A model generated the notes under the pieces. The model did no database searches, was not told the DNA's origin, and saw only the letters and a list, made by a program, of their open reading frames with translations. Positions 1-5,839 of a stretch of 7,050 nt of DNA are shown piece after piece. The position numbers and the translations under genes were made by a program. The DNA is from Phycisphaerales bacterium UBA2421 (GTDB taxonomy: Bacteria > Planctomycetota > Phycisphaerae > Tepidisphaerales > Tepidisphaeraceae), in NCBI GenBank assembly GCA_002343075.1, contig DDRH01000038.1:15026-22075 (forward strand), in the 5' to 3' direction. Every line of letters begins with the position of its first letter. Within the stretch, counting starts at the first letter, position 1.

Positions 1-43
1 GGCGGCGCGCGGGCGGGGGGGCCGCGGCCGCGGTGGGGGCCGG
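1..43. other. Extreme G/C low-complexity block at the window edge
   Basis: All but one of the first 43 bases (the T at 34) are G or C. The block contains runs of five to seven G and a 12-base perfect palindrome, CCGCGGCCGCGG, at 22-33. It stops abruptly at base 44, where an A/T-rich stretch leads into the stop codon of the first gene. No gene, promoter or terminator is apparent. It may be a contig-end or sequencing artefact, or a genuine GC-rich linker downstream of the minus-strand gene. Confidence 0.6.
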
Positions 44-66
44 TAATTTTGAATAGACTCTCGACT

Positions 67-462
67 TTACTTTTCGCCGCATCCGGACATGTCGTAGTAG
101 AACTCTTCCTGGACGATCTTGCCGTCTTTCACTGTGTACACGGCGGCTTCCTCCATCTGCATGCGCTGGCCCGCCATCGGGCCGGCTTTTGAGGTGATGT
201 CCATTTTGAAGACGACGATGAACTTGTCGTCCTTCGGGAAGGGGCCCATTGCCGATGAACTGTGAATGGTGTTGTTCTCAAACCACCATCTGTTCTTGCC
301 ACGGATGGCGTCGATTCCCTCCATGCGGGCGGGCATGTTTTCATCGCCCCATTGTTCGATGCTGACGACGTTGGGACTGTAGTGCAGGTCGATTGCTTCC
401 AGGTTCTTTCCCTGGTTACACAATGCCACAAGCTGTTTTCCAATCTCGACGGTGCTGGCCAT
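67..462 (-). CDS. NTF2/SnoaL-like small protein
   Basis: This is a complete 131-residue protein that looks like a single-domain member of the NTF2/SnoaL-like superfamily, which forms cone-shaped alpha+beta folds and includes polyketide cyclases, ketosteroid-isomerase-like enzymes and many uncharacterised ligand-binding proteins. Visible signs are an N-terminal helix (about residues 2-24, IGKQLVALCNQGKNLEAI), the following 'LHYSPNVVSIEQ' strand, the 'EGIDAIRGKNRWWFEN' helix (48-63) and the closing strands 'AAVYTVKDGKIVQEEFYYDM' (106-125). There is no signal peptide, so it should be cytoplasmic. The frame stays open well upstream, but the start at 462 is chosen because AAAGGAG lies 5 bases before the ATG and the fold begins there; the upstream extension is proline/arginine-rich and unconvincing. 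It is divergent from the secreted hydrolase gene. Substrate and reaction cannot be read from the sequence. Confidence 0.85.
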   Translation of the reverse strand: MASTVEIGKQLVALCNQGKNLEAIDLHYSPNVVSIEQWGDENMPARMEGIDAIRGKNRWWFENNTIHSSSAMGPFPKDDKFIVVFKMDITSKAGPMAGQRMQMEEAAVYTVKDGKIVQEEFYYDMSGCGEK

Positions 463-467
463 GACTG

Positions 468-474
468 CTCCTTT
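468..474 (-). promoter_or_regulatory. Ribosome binding site of the NTF2-like gene
   Basis: On the minus strand the sequence AAAGGAG lies 5 bases upstream of the ATG at 462. This strong Shine-Dalgarno match decides the start in favour of the 131-residue protein rather than the much longer open frame reaching to 798. Confidence 0.8.
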
Positions 475-630
475 GAGTGAATGTTGGACGGAACCGAACA
501 ACAGTTGCCGGAATCGTAAACGATGTGAGGTGTGCGGTGCGAGTTCAAAAACTCTGATTAGATGAGGATTCACCAAACAGTTGTTCGGGCATCGCCGAAA
601 TTGGATAGGCCGCGCGGCCTGATTTTGCCC

Positions 631-659
631 TTGCTGAACCGGTTTTCTGATGATAGGAT
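631..659 (+). promoter_or_regulatory. Possible sigma-70-type promoter of the hydrolase gene
   Basis: TTGCTG (631-636, three of six matches to TTGACA) and TAGGAT (654-659, four of six matches to TATAAT) are separated by 17 bases. Transcription would begin near 666, leaving a short leader of about 15 bases that contains the GGAGG site. The match is weak and planctomycete promoters are poorly defined, so this is only a candidate. Confidence 0.25.
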
Positions 660-670
660 TGGGGGGTATT

Positions 671-675
671 GGAGG
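671..675 (+). promoter_or_regulatory. Ribosome binding site of the hydrolase gene
   Basis: GGAGG lies 5 bases before the GTG at 681. It supports GTG-681 over the TTG at 669, which overlaps this site, and over the ATG at 699, which is 23 bases away and has no ribosome binding site of its own. Confidence 0.65.
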
Positions 676-680
676 ATCGC

Positions 681-1583
681 GTGCGCATTGAAACCCTGAT
701 GAAACGGTCGCTTGGATTGGTAGTCGTCGCGGTGCTCGGATTGGCGCTGCCGTCGTCGGCGCAGGAAGCGGCACCAACCACCGCGCCCGCGACGGCATTG
801 GTCACCCCGCTCGGGTACGAAGATGCTGAGACATTTGTGTTTGCCGAGCGGGTATCGGAGCCACTGCGGCTGCATGTCGTCAAACCTGTCGGCTGGAAGG
901 CGAGCGAACCCCGCGCCGCGTTTGTGTTTTTCTACGGCGGTGGGTTTGTGAAGGGCTCGCCGGATAAATCGATCGGCTGGGCACGCATGGCGGCGAAGTG
1001 GGGGATGGTTGGCATTGCTCCCGATTATCGAGTGAAAGACCGCTTTAATGGCTCACCAGCCGATTGCGTTGCCGACGGCCGGGCGGCCCTACGGTGGGTG
1101 CAAGACCATGCAGCGGAGCTTGGCATCGACACCCGTAGAATTGTCGTCGGCGGTTCAAGTGCTGGAGGGCACCTGGCGCTCTGGACTGCCATCACTGCCA
1201 CCCCGCCGGGATCAAGCGAAGCCGAGGCCCCGACGATGAAGCCGGCGGCACTGGTCTTGATGAGCGGGCTGACTGACACGACTTACGGCGTTTATGGTCG
1301 TCGAGCGACTCAGGCAGGTGTTGACGGGGCTGCACTCTCACCGCAGCACCATCTCGACGGGAAGATGCCGCCGACAATCATGTTCCACGGCGATGCGGAC
1401 ACCGTGGTCGATCATTCGCAGGCGGCAAATCTGCATCAGAAGCTCCGCGATAACGGTGCCGCGAGCCAGCTAGTCACCGTCCCCGGCGGTTCACACGGAT
1501 TCAGCACGCAGTTTCCCGAATGGAAGGACAAGTCGCGCGAGTTGATTCGCGCGTTTCTGATCGAGCATAAGCTCGTCGACTGA
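681..1583 (+). CDS. Secreted alpha/beta hydrolase (esterase/lipase type)
   Basis: With the GTG start at 681 this is a 300-residue serine hydrolase of the alpha/beta fold, close to the acetyl-esterase/HSL group (COG0657-like). An N-terminal signal peptide (basic 'MKRS', hydrophobic about 11-22, likely cut after Ala27 in 'PSSAQ') is followed by an Ala/Thr/Pro linker, which points to export to the periplasm or outside. The catalytic residues visible are nucleophile Ser160 in GGSSAGG, Asp240 in 'FHGDADTVV' and His272 in 'GGSHGF'. The oxyanion-hole motif is 'YGGGF' (85-89), with Tyr where classical HSL enzymes have His. All triad residues are present, so the enzyme should be active, probably on acyl or acetyl esters, perhaps of carbohydrates; the substrate is not readable. 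An alternative start is ATG-699 (294 residues), which would give a more classical signal peptide. It ends 48 bases from the converging fumarylacetoacetase gene, and no convincing terminator lies between them. Confidence 0.9.
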   Translation: MRIETLMKRSLGLVVVAVLGLALPSSAQEAAPTTAPATALVTPLGYEDAETFVFAERVSEPLRLHVVKPVGWKASEPRAAFVFFYGGGFVKGSPDKSIGWARMAAKWGMVGIAPDYRVKDRFNGSPADCVADGRAALRWVQDHAAELGIDTRRIVVGGSSAGGHLALWTAITATPPGSSEAEAPTMKPAALVLMSGLTDTTYGVYGRRATQAGVDGAALSPQHHLDGKMPPTIMFHGDADTVVDHSQAANLHQKLRDNGAASQLVTVPGGSHGFSTQFPEWKDKSRELIRAFLIEHKLVD

Positions 1584-1631
1584 TCGGCGCTGATGATTGG
1601 TGCCTGCAGATGCGAAAGTGCACTCGCTCAC

Positions 1632-2906
1632 TCACCCAGTTCGCGCAGGCAGAATCTGGCCGGTAACCCCGCCGAAGCCGATTCGTAAGCCTTCTCGCTC
1701 ACAGAAGCCGGTCATGGTGATTCGATCGCCATCGTTGATCGCCACGCGAGTTTCGCCGTTGGGAAGCTCAATCGGCCTGGTGCGCATCCACGCGAGTTCG
1801 AGCATGCTGCCGTAGCTGTCAGGCGTCGGGCCGCTGATCGTTCCGCTGGCGAGCAAATCGCCCGGGCGTGTGTTACAGCCGTTCACCGTATGATGTGCGA
1901 GTTGCTGTGCCATATTCCAATACAGATGGCGAAAGTTCGATCTGCAAACCACATGCGGCGCCGACATCTTCTCGCTCTGCAGAGACACTTCCAGTTGCAC
2001 ATCAAACGAAAACGGTTCGTCCATCTTAAGATAGGGCAGCGGAGGCGGATCCTGCCTGGGGCCGGGGCAGATGAATGGTTCGAGCGCATCGAGCGTGACG
2101 ATCCAGGGCGAAATGCTCGTGCCGAAGTTCTTGGCCAGGAACGGGCCAAGAGGCACATACTCCCACTTCTGAATGTCGCGTGCCGACCAGTCGTTGACAA
2201 GAACGAGTCCGAAAATGTGATCGCGCGCCGCCGTGGTTGGAATCGGTCGGCCCAGTTCATTTCCCGGGCCGACGAAAAAGCCCATCTCCAGCTCGAAATC
2301 GACATTGCGACTCGGCCCGAATGAGGGTGCGGGGGCGTCATCGGACTTGGTTTGCCCGTGCGGGCGGTGTAGGTCGGTGCCGCTGATCACAATGGAGCTA
2401 CTTCGCCCGTGGTAGCCGACAGGCAGATGAAGCCAGTTGGGCATCAGTGCGTTGTCCTTCCCGCGGAACATGGTGCCGACGTTGGTGGCATGTTCTAGCG
2501 AGCTGTAGAAATCGGTGTAGTCACCAATCTGGCAGGGGAGTAGCATCGTCACCTCGTCGAAGGGAACGATGGCCGCGTCGCGCAGCTTGCGATTGTCGCG
2601 CAGTGTCGTGTGATCTTCGCGGAGCAGAAGCGTGAGAATCTGCCGGGCCTCACGCCAAGCTGCTCGACCTGCTCCCATGAATGCGTTCAGCGATGGGTGC
2701 GCGAACAGATCGCGGCCGTTCACGGCTTTCAGTCGAAGCAGATTCGCCGCCTCCAGTGCTCGAAGATCGACGACGTGGTTACCAATGGCGGTCCCGACCG
2801 ACGCATCGCCTGTCTGTCGCCGAAACACACCAAACGGAAGATTCTGAATCGGAAAGTGCGAATCTGGTGGCACGTCAATGAACGACTTCATGGCGGTGGA
2901 GTTCAT
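1632..2906 (-). CDS. fahA: Fumarylacetoacetase
   Basis: This 424-residue protein hydrolyses 4-fumarylacetoacetate to fumarate and acetoacetate, the last step of tyrosine/homogentisate breakdown, in the cytoplasm. Its length fits the family (human FAH has 419 residues). An N-terminal SH3-like domain (about 1-120) precedes the catalytic FAH fold. Recalled human active-site residues are all matched at a constant offset of six: metal ligands Asp132 (DYTDFYSS), Glu205 and Glu207 (DFELEMGF) and Asp239 (VNDWSARD); catalytic His139 (EHATNVG); Arg148, Arg243, Gln246, Tyr250, Lys259, Thr356 and Glu370. It should therefore be active. The start at 2906 has only a weak GGTGA nearby; the in-frame ATG at 2891 has no better site. 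The stop of the preceding 308-residue gene lies 12 bases upstream, so the two are probably co-transcribed and translationally coupled. No homogentisate dioxygenase, maleylacetoacetate isomerase or HPPD gene is in the window. Confidence 0.97.
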   Translation of the reverse strand: MNSTAMKSFIDVPPDSHFPIQNLPFGVFRRQTGDASVGTAIGNHVVDLRALEAANLLRLKAVNGRDLFAHPSLNAFMGAGRAAWREARQILTLLLREDHTTLRDNRKLRDAAIVPFDEVTMLLPCQIGDYTDFYSSLEHATNVGTMFRGKDNALMPNWLHLPVGYHGRSSSIVISGTDLHRPHGQTKSDDAPAPSFGPSRNVDFELEMGFFVGPGNELGRPIPTTAARDHIFGLVLVNDWSARDIQKWEYVPLGPFLAKNFGTSISPWIVTLDALEPFICPGPRQDPPPLPYLKMDEPFSFDVQLEVSLQSEKMSAPHVVCRSNFRHLYWNMAQQLAHHTVNGCNTRPGDLLASGTISGPTPDSYGSMLELAWMRTRPIELPNGETRVAINDGDRITMTGFCEREGLRIGFGGVTGQILPARTG

Positions 2907-2918
2907 TCACCGATTGTG

Positions 2919-3845
2919 TCACATCCAGCCGAGCGCACGCAAGTCGTCGCGCGGCTCATCGAAGCTGCAAGATCCGAACGACATGAGCCCCTTTGCTCGA
3001 GTCTGTTCGATTCGCTGCCGAGTGGCATTGAGCGTTTTCCATCGCAGGCCGTATTCGTCAAAGGTGAAATCGGCGCCGTTTTCGGTATTGAGCACCTCGG
3101 CGATAGCGTGTTCATCCATGCCATGCGTGTGCGCCAGCACGCCTGATGCGAAGACGTTGATGAAACCGTGCATTGTCGTGTTGACCGCTGTGTTGAACGC
3201 CCGAAGCGGGTGATGCAGCCCTGCGGTGAACTTCAGCGGGCATGCTGCATCGCGACAAGCCACAATGGTCCGCGCCACGACCCCGGCGGCGGGAAACGCC
3301 TCTGCCGACGTGCCGCCGGTGCGTAGTTTGAACCCCAGAGCGTGTTCGGCGAAGAGTCGAGCGTTAGCACTCACCAATTCCGCAGTGGACCCTATCCAGG
3401 GCACCTCAAGAAATCCATGAAGGCCGGCAGCATTCAATGACCCGGCAATATGAGCAGCGATCTCGCGATTCTCGGCAGAACCGCCAAAGGCCCGTGTTTC
3501 GATCACATCGACCACAGCCCGTTCGCCGGCGATTTCTCGGAACGCTCGGATTGCGGCGAGATCAGATTCCAGGTTGGCTACCAAATCGAATGGCGCTTCG
3601 CCGGGTTTGCCCAGCGCGGCAATCGTAAGCGGGTTGAGGCCGCTGAAACCAAGCTGATCGAGGTACGGCGGCAACTCAGCCAGTCGGGCGGTGGGGCAGA
3701 TAAATCGTGAGAGCATCCATCGGTCGGGCGACTTTAGGTAGCCAGCGTAGTTGCGAATCGCATCATCAAGCGTTATCGACGCAGGCGGGAAAAGCCCCGC
3801 GTAATCGAGAACTCCAGTTAGCAGCGTACGCAGTGCAGCGGTCAT
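2919..3845 (-). CDS. Uncharacterised protein linked to fumarylacetoacetase
   Basis: This 308-residue protein has no function that I can name. It lacks a signal peptide and membrane segments, so it should be a soluble cytoplasmic protein. Stretches with the look of conserved motifs are 'LDYAGLFPPASITLDDAI' (13-30), 'RFICPTARL' (47-55), 'VVDVIETR' (111-118), 'GFLEVP' (144-149), 'GFKLRTGG' (171-178), 'LKFTAGLHHPLR' (204-215) and 'MHGFINVF' (225-232). The recurring pattern of a hydrophobic strand ending in Glu, Lys or Arg, with helices between, is what a (beta/alpha)8 barrel enzyme looks like. Lys173, Lys205 and His211/His212 would be active-site candidates; this is inference. I have an impression that similar unannotated proteins occur in planctomycetes and acidobacteria, which I cannot check here. 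The start at 3845 is the first ATG and precedes the 'LDYAGLFPP' motif, but its ribosome binding site is weak. The gene sits 12 bases upstream of fumarylacetoacetase on the same strand, suggesting a role in or near aromatic amino-acid catabolism. Confidence 0.85.
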   Translation of the reverse strand: MTAALRTLLTGVLDYAGLFPPASITLDDAIRNYAGYLKSPDRWMLSRFICPTARLAELPPYLDQLGFSGLNPLTIAALGKPGEAPFDLVANLESDLAAIRAFREIAGERAVVDVIETRAFGGSAENREIAAHIAGSLNAAGLHGFLEVPWIGSTAELVSANARLFAEHALGFKLRTGGTSAEAFPAAGVVARTIVACRDAACPLKFTAGLHHPLRAFNTAVNTTMHGFINVFASGVLAHTHGMDEHAIAEVLNTENGADFTFDEYGLRWKTLNATRQRIEQTRAKGLMSFGSCSFDEPRDDLRALGWM

Positions 3846-3867
3846 GCGGCTAAGTGTACCCTACGAG

Positions 3868-3889
3868 ATCGCGGATGCCGATACGCGAT
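3868..3889. repeat. Inverted repeat in the gap between the sugar-transport and fumarylacetoacetase modules
   Basis: ATCGCG (3868-3873) and CGCGAT (3884-3889) are perfect 6-base inverted arms around a 10-base spacer. It lies in the 88-base gap after the MalG-type permease stop and 22 bases before the start of the 308-residue gene. There is no T-run after it on the minus strand, so it is not a classical intrinsic terminator. It could be an operator, a weak hairpin, or chance. Confidence 0.4.
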
Positions 3890-3933
3890 AGAATCTTCTC
3901 CTGCACGGCGTTCGCGACGGGTAGTTTGGCCCG

Positions 3934-4890
3934 CTAACCCTTCATCCCAGTTGTGGCGATGCCCTGAATGAACGTCCGCTGCGTGAGGAAGAATAGCAGG
4001 ATAACGGGGACGATGACCAAGACACTGGCCGCCATAAGCATGTTCCACTGTGTCCCGCCGTGCGCCGATTGAAACACCTGCAGGCCGAGTGCGAGCGTGT
4101 ATTGTTCCGGCCGCTGGAGATAAACGAGTGGGCCGAGAAAATCGTTCCAAACACCCATGAATGTGAAAAGCGCCACAACAGCAAGCGCCGGGCGTGCCAG
4201 CGGGAGCATCACGCGTACAAAAATTCCCAGTTCGCTGCAACCATCAATTCGGGCCGCTTCAGAGAGATCATCGGGAAGCGTGAGAAAGAACTGTCGCAAA
4301 AGAAAGATGGAAAATGCACTGCCAAACCACGCCGGTAGCCAAAGCGGCCGAAAAGTGCCCAGCATCTGCAGTGGGGTGTAGTCGCCGATGAATCTAAAAA
4401 GTGTAAAGATTGAGACCATCACCACCGGAAACGGGATCATCATCGTCGCGAGCATGATCGAAAACAGCACGCCTCTACCCTTAAACTTGATCTTGGCAAA
4501 CCCGTAGGCCACCACCGCGCTCGACAGCGTGTTACCAATCACTGCCAAGACGGCGATGATAAGTGTGTTGCGCGTGTAGAGAGGAAAATCCAGTTTCTCA
4601 TTTGTGACGACGTTTGCATAGTTCTGCCACACCACCGGGTCGGGAATGAACTGAATTGAGTGACTCGCAGCACCGTCAGTCGGGCTGACGGCGTCGAGGG
4701 TTTTCAGGCTGGTTGAGAGCATCCAGGCAAATGGAAGCCCGAATCCAAGGCAGCAGAGCAGCAAACCGAGGTGCACACTCAACCTATTCAGCGATTTGCG
4801 GGCACGATTGCTTACCACTTGCCCCCGTTGTGGTAGTGGCGATTTGGTGCCACGAATTGCGTAATCGAGTTCAGGGGGCGATCGTTTCAT
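3934..4890 (-). CDS. Carbohydrate ABC transporter permease, MalG type
   Basis: This 318-residue inner-membrane protein is one of the two permeases of a CUT1-class sugar importer. It has about six hydrophobic segments (near 38-58, 108-130, 141-165, 182-204, 231-254 and 286-302). The EAA loop that docks on the ATPase is clear at 211-230 (EAARIDG ... RVMLP), followed by 'GVWNDFLGPLVYL' (246-258). The C-terminus 'RTFIQGIATTGMKG' is typical of MalG-type permeases. The first 25 or so residues are polar and longer than usual. The start at 4890 has no good ribosome binding site, so a GTG at 4821, preceded by GGGGG, is a possible alternative giving about 295 residues. The MalF-type partner gene ends 46 bases upstream, so the two are very likely co-transcribed. 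The transported sugar cannot be deduced. Confidence 0.93.
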   Translation of the reverse strand: MKRSPPELDYAIRGTKSPLPQRGQVVSNRARKSLNRLSVHLGLLLCCLGFGLPFAWMLSTSLKTLDAVSPTDGAASHSIQFIPDPVVWQNYANVVTNEKLDFPLYTRNTLIIAVLAVIGNTLSSAVVAYGFAKIKFKGRGVLFSIMLATMMIPFPVVMVSIFTLFRFIGDYTPLQMLGTFRPLWLPAWFGSAFSIFLLRQFFLTLPDDLSEAARIDGCSELGIFVRVMLPLARPALAVVALFTFMGVWNDFLGPLVYLQRPEQYTLALGLQVFQSAHGGTQWNMLMAASVLVIVPVILLFFLTQRTFIQGIATTGMKG

Positions 4891-4936
4891 GCCGTGTATC
4901 TCGAAAATCTTTCGGAGCGATCAAGCGAAGGTCCAA

Positions 4937-5839
4937 CTATCTTCCCTGATAATGTACCCAGCGCTTACTGGTCCAGAACGCGAAGGCTGTCAGCCCGAGG
5001 ATGATCAGCAACTGCACCCATGCCATGGCGCTGGCGTAGCCCATCTGCAGGTATGCGAACGCCTTTTCATAGAGGTACTGCGTGTACATGTACGTCGACC
5101 GCTCAGGCCCGCCGCCGGTCATAATGAACGGAAGGGCGAAGACTTGCAGTGTGCCGATCAGTGCCATGATGAGGTTAAAAAAGATGACCGGCGACAGCAT
5201 CGGCAGTGTGACATTAAAGAGCCGCCGAATGGCGCCGGCGCCGTCAATCTCGGCGGCCTCGTAGAGGTCTCGCGGGATGTCCTGCAGGCCAGCGAGGTAG
5301 ATAACGACCGTGTTGCCGACGCCCCAAAGGCTCATCATCGCCAGGGCTGGCAGCGCCCATTTTTTATCGCCAATCCAAGCCGGGCCGTCGATGCCAATGG
5401 TTGCCAGTAGTTGATTGAAAAACCCGAGCCGCGCATTGAAGAGCCACATCCAGACCATCGCACTTGCCACGACCGGCACGAGTGACGGAAGGAAAATGAT
5501 CGTGCGGTAAATCGCCTGCCCGCGGATCGGAGCATTGAGCATCAGCGCGAGCCCGATCGAAACCAGCATCCCAGCAGGGAGCGAAAGTATCGCATATAAA
5601 CCAGTGTTTTTCAGCGTGCGGTAGAACTCGCGATCCTGAAAGAGCTGGCGATAGTTTTCGGTACCAACCCAAATCGCCTGCGTCTTGCCCGCGGTGTCGC
5701 GCTCGATCAGCGAAAAGTCGCAGAAGCTGTAGTACAGCGATAGCCCGACCGGTACGAGCGTGAAGACGAGGAATCCGATCAGCCACGGGGAAACAAACAA
5801 CAATCCCTTGACGAAGTTCTGCCGCTCGCGACTACTCAT
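4937..5839 (-). CDS. Carbohydrate ABC transporter permease, MalF/UgpA type
   Basis: This 300-residue protein is the partner permease of the importer and sits in the inner membrane. Six hydrophobic segments are visible (about 12-38, 78-101, 111-134, 163-184, 214-240 and 270-289). The EAA cytoplasmic loop is at 194-213 (EAAEIDG ... NVTLP), and 'PFIMTGGGPERSTYMYTQYLYEKAF' features of the family follow, with 'TGGGP' at 241-245. The length is typical for UgpA/LacF-like permeases, without the long extra periplasmic domain of E. coli MalF. Its ATG overlaps the stop codon of the solute-binding protein gene by 4 bases (ATGA, 5836-5839). GGAGAG lies just upstream of the start, so both coupling and direct initiation are possible. 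No ATPase gene follows in the window. Confidence 0.95.
   Translation of the reverse strand: MSSRERQNFVKGLLFVSPWLIGFLVFTLVPVGLSLYYSFCDFSLIERDTAGKTQAIWVGTENYRQLFQDREFYRTLKNTGLYAILSLPAGMLVSIGLALMLNAPIRGQAIYRTIIFLPSLVPVVASAMVWMWLFNARLGFFNQLLATIGIDGPAWIGDKKWALPALAMMSLWGVGNTVVIYLAGLQDIPRDLYEAAEIDGAGAIRRLFNVTLPMLSPVIFFNLIMALIGTLQVFALPFIMTGGGPERSTYMYTQYLYEKAFAYLQMGYASAMAWVQLLIILGLTAFAFWTSKRWVHYQGR

Larger units (their letters stand above)
463..680. promoter_or_regulatory. Divergent intergenic region
   Basis: These 218 bases separate two genes that point away from each other, so both promoters should lie here. For the minus strand, TCTAAT (complement of 557-562) is a possible -10 box, but it lacks a good -35 partner. 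For the plus strand a weak promoter is listed separately. No operator, riboswitch or small RNA was recognised. Frames that cross the region are not convincing as genes. Confidence 0.5.

Noticed and set aside
463..798. Open extension of the NTF2-like gene to a 243-residue frame
   Set aside because: A strong ribosome binding site and the start of the fold both lie at 462; the extra part is proline/arginine-rich and would overlap the hydrolase gene.
1611..1626. Possible terminator hairpin between the convergent hydrolase and fumarylacetoacetase genes
   Set aside because: Only four paired bases (GCGA/TCGC) around a long loop, with no T-run on either strand.
2130..2150. Seven-base inverted repeat CTTGGCC / GGCCAAG
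   Set aside because: It lies inside fumarylacetoacetase and encodes a conserved part of the protein (GPFLAKN), so coding constraint explains it.
1890..2324. 144-residue plus-strand open frame
   Set aside because: It is antisense to the core of fumarylacetoacetase and shows no independent coding signal.
2610..3146. 178-residue plus-strand open frame
   Set aside because: It lies antisense to fumarylacetoacetase and the 308-residue gene, both well supported, and shows no recognisable domain; high-GC codon bias explains it.
3842..4240. 132-residue minus-strand open frame
   Set aside because: It overlaps the MalG-type permease in another frame and reads as Arg/Cys/His-rich shadow sequence.
4902..4914. 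Five-base hairpin CGAAA / TTTCG between the two permease genes
   Set aside because: It is short, A/T-closed, does not extend with paired bases and has no T-run, so it is not a credible terminator or regulatory element without conservation data.
4889..5410. 173-residue plus-strand open frame
   Set aside because: It is antisense to the MalF-type permease, rich in His/Arg/Gln, with no domain features.
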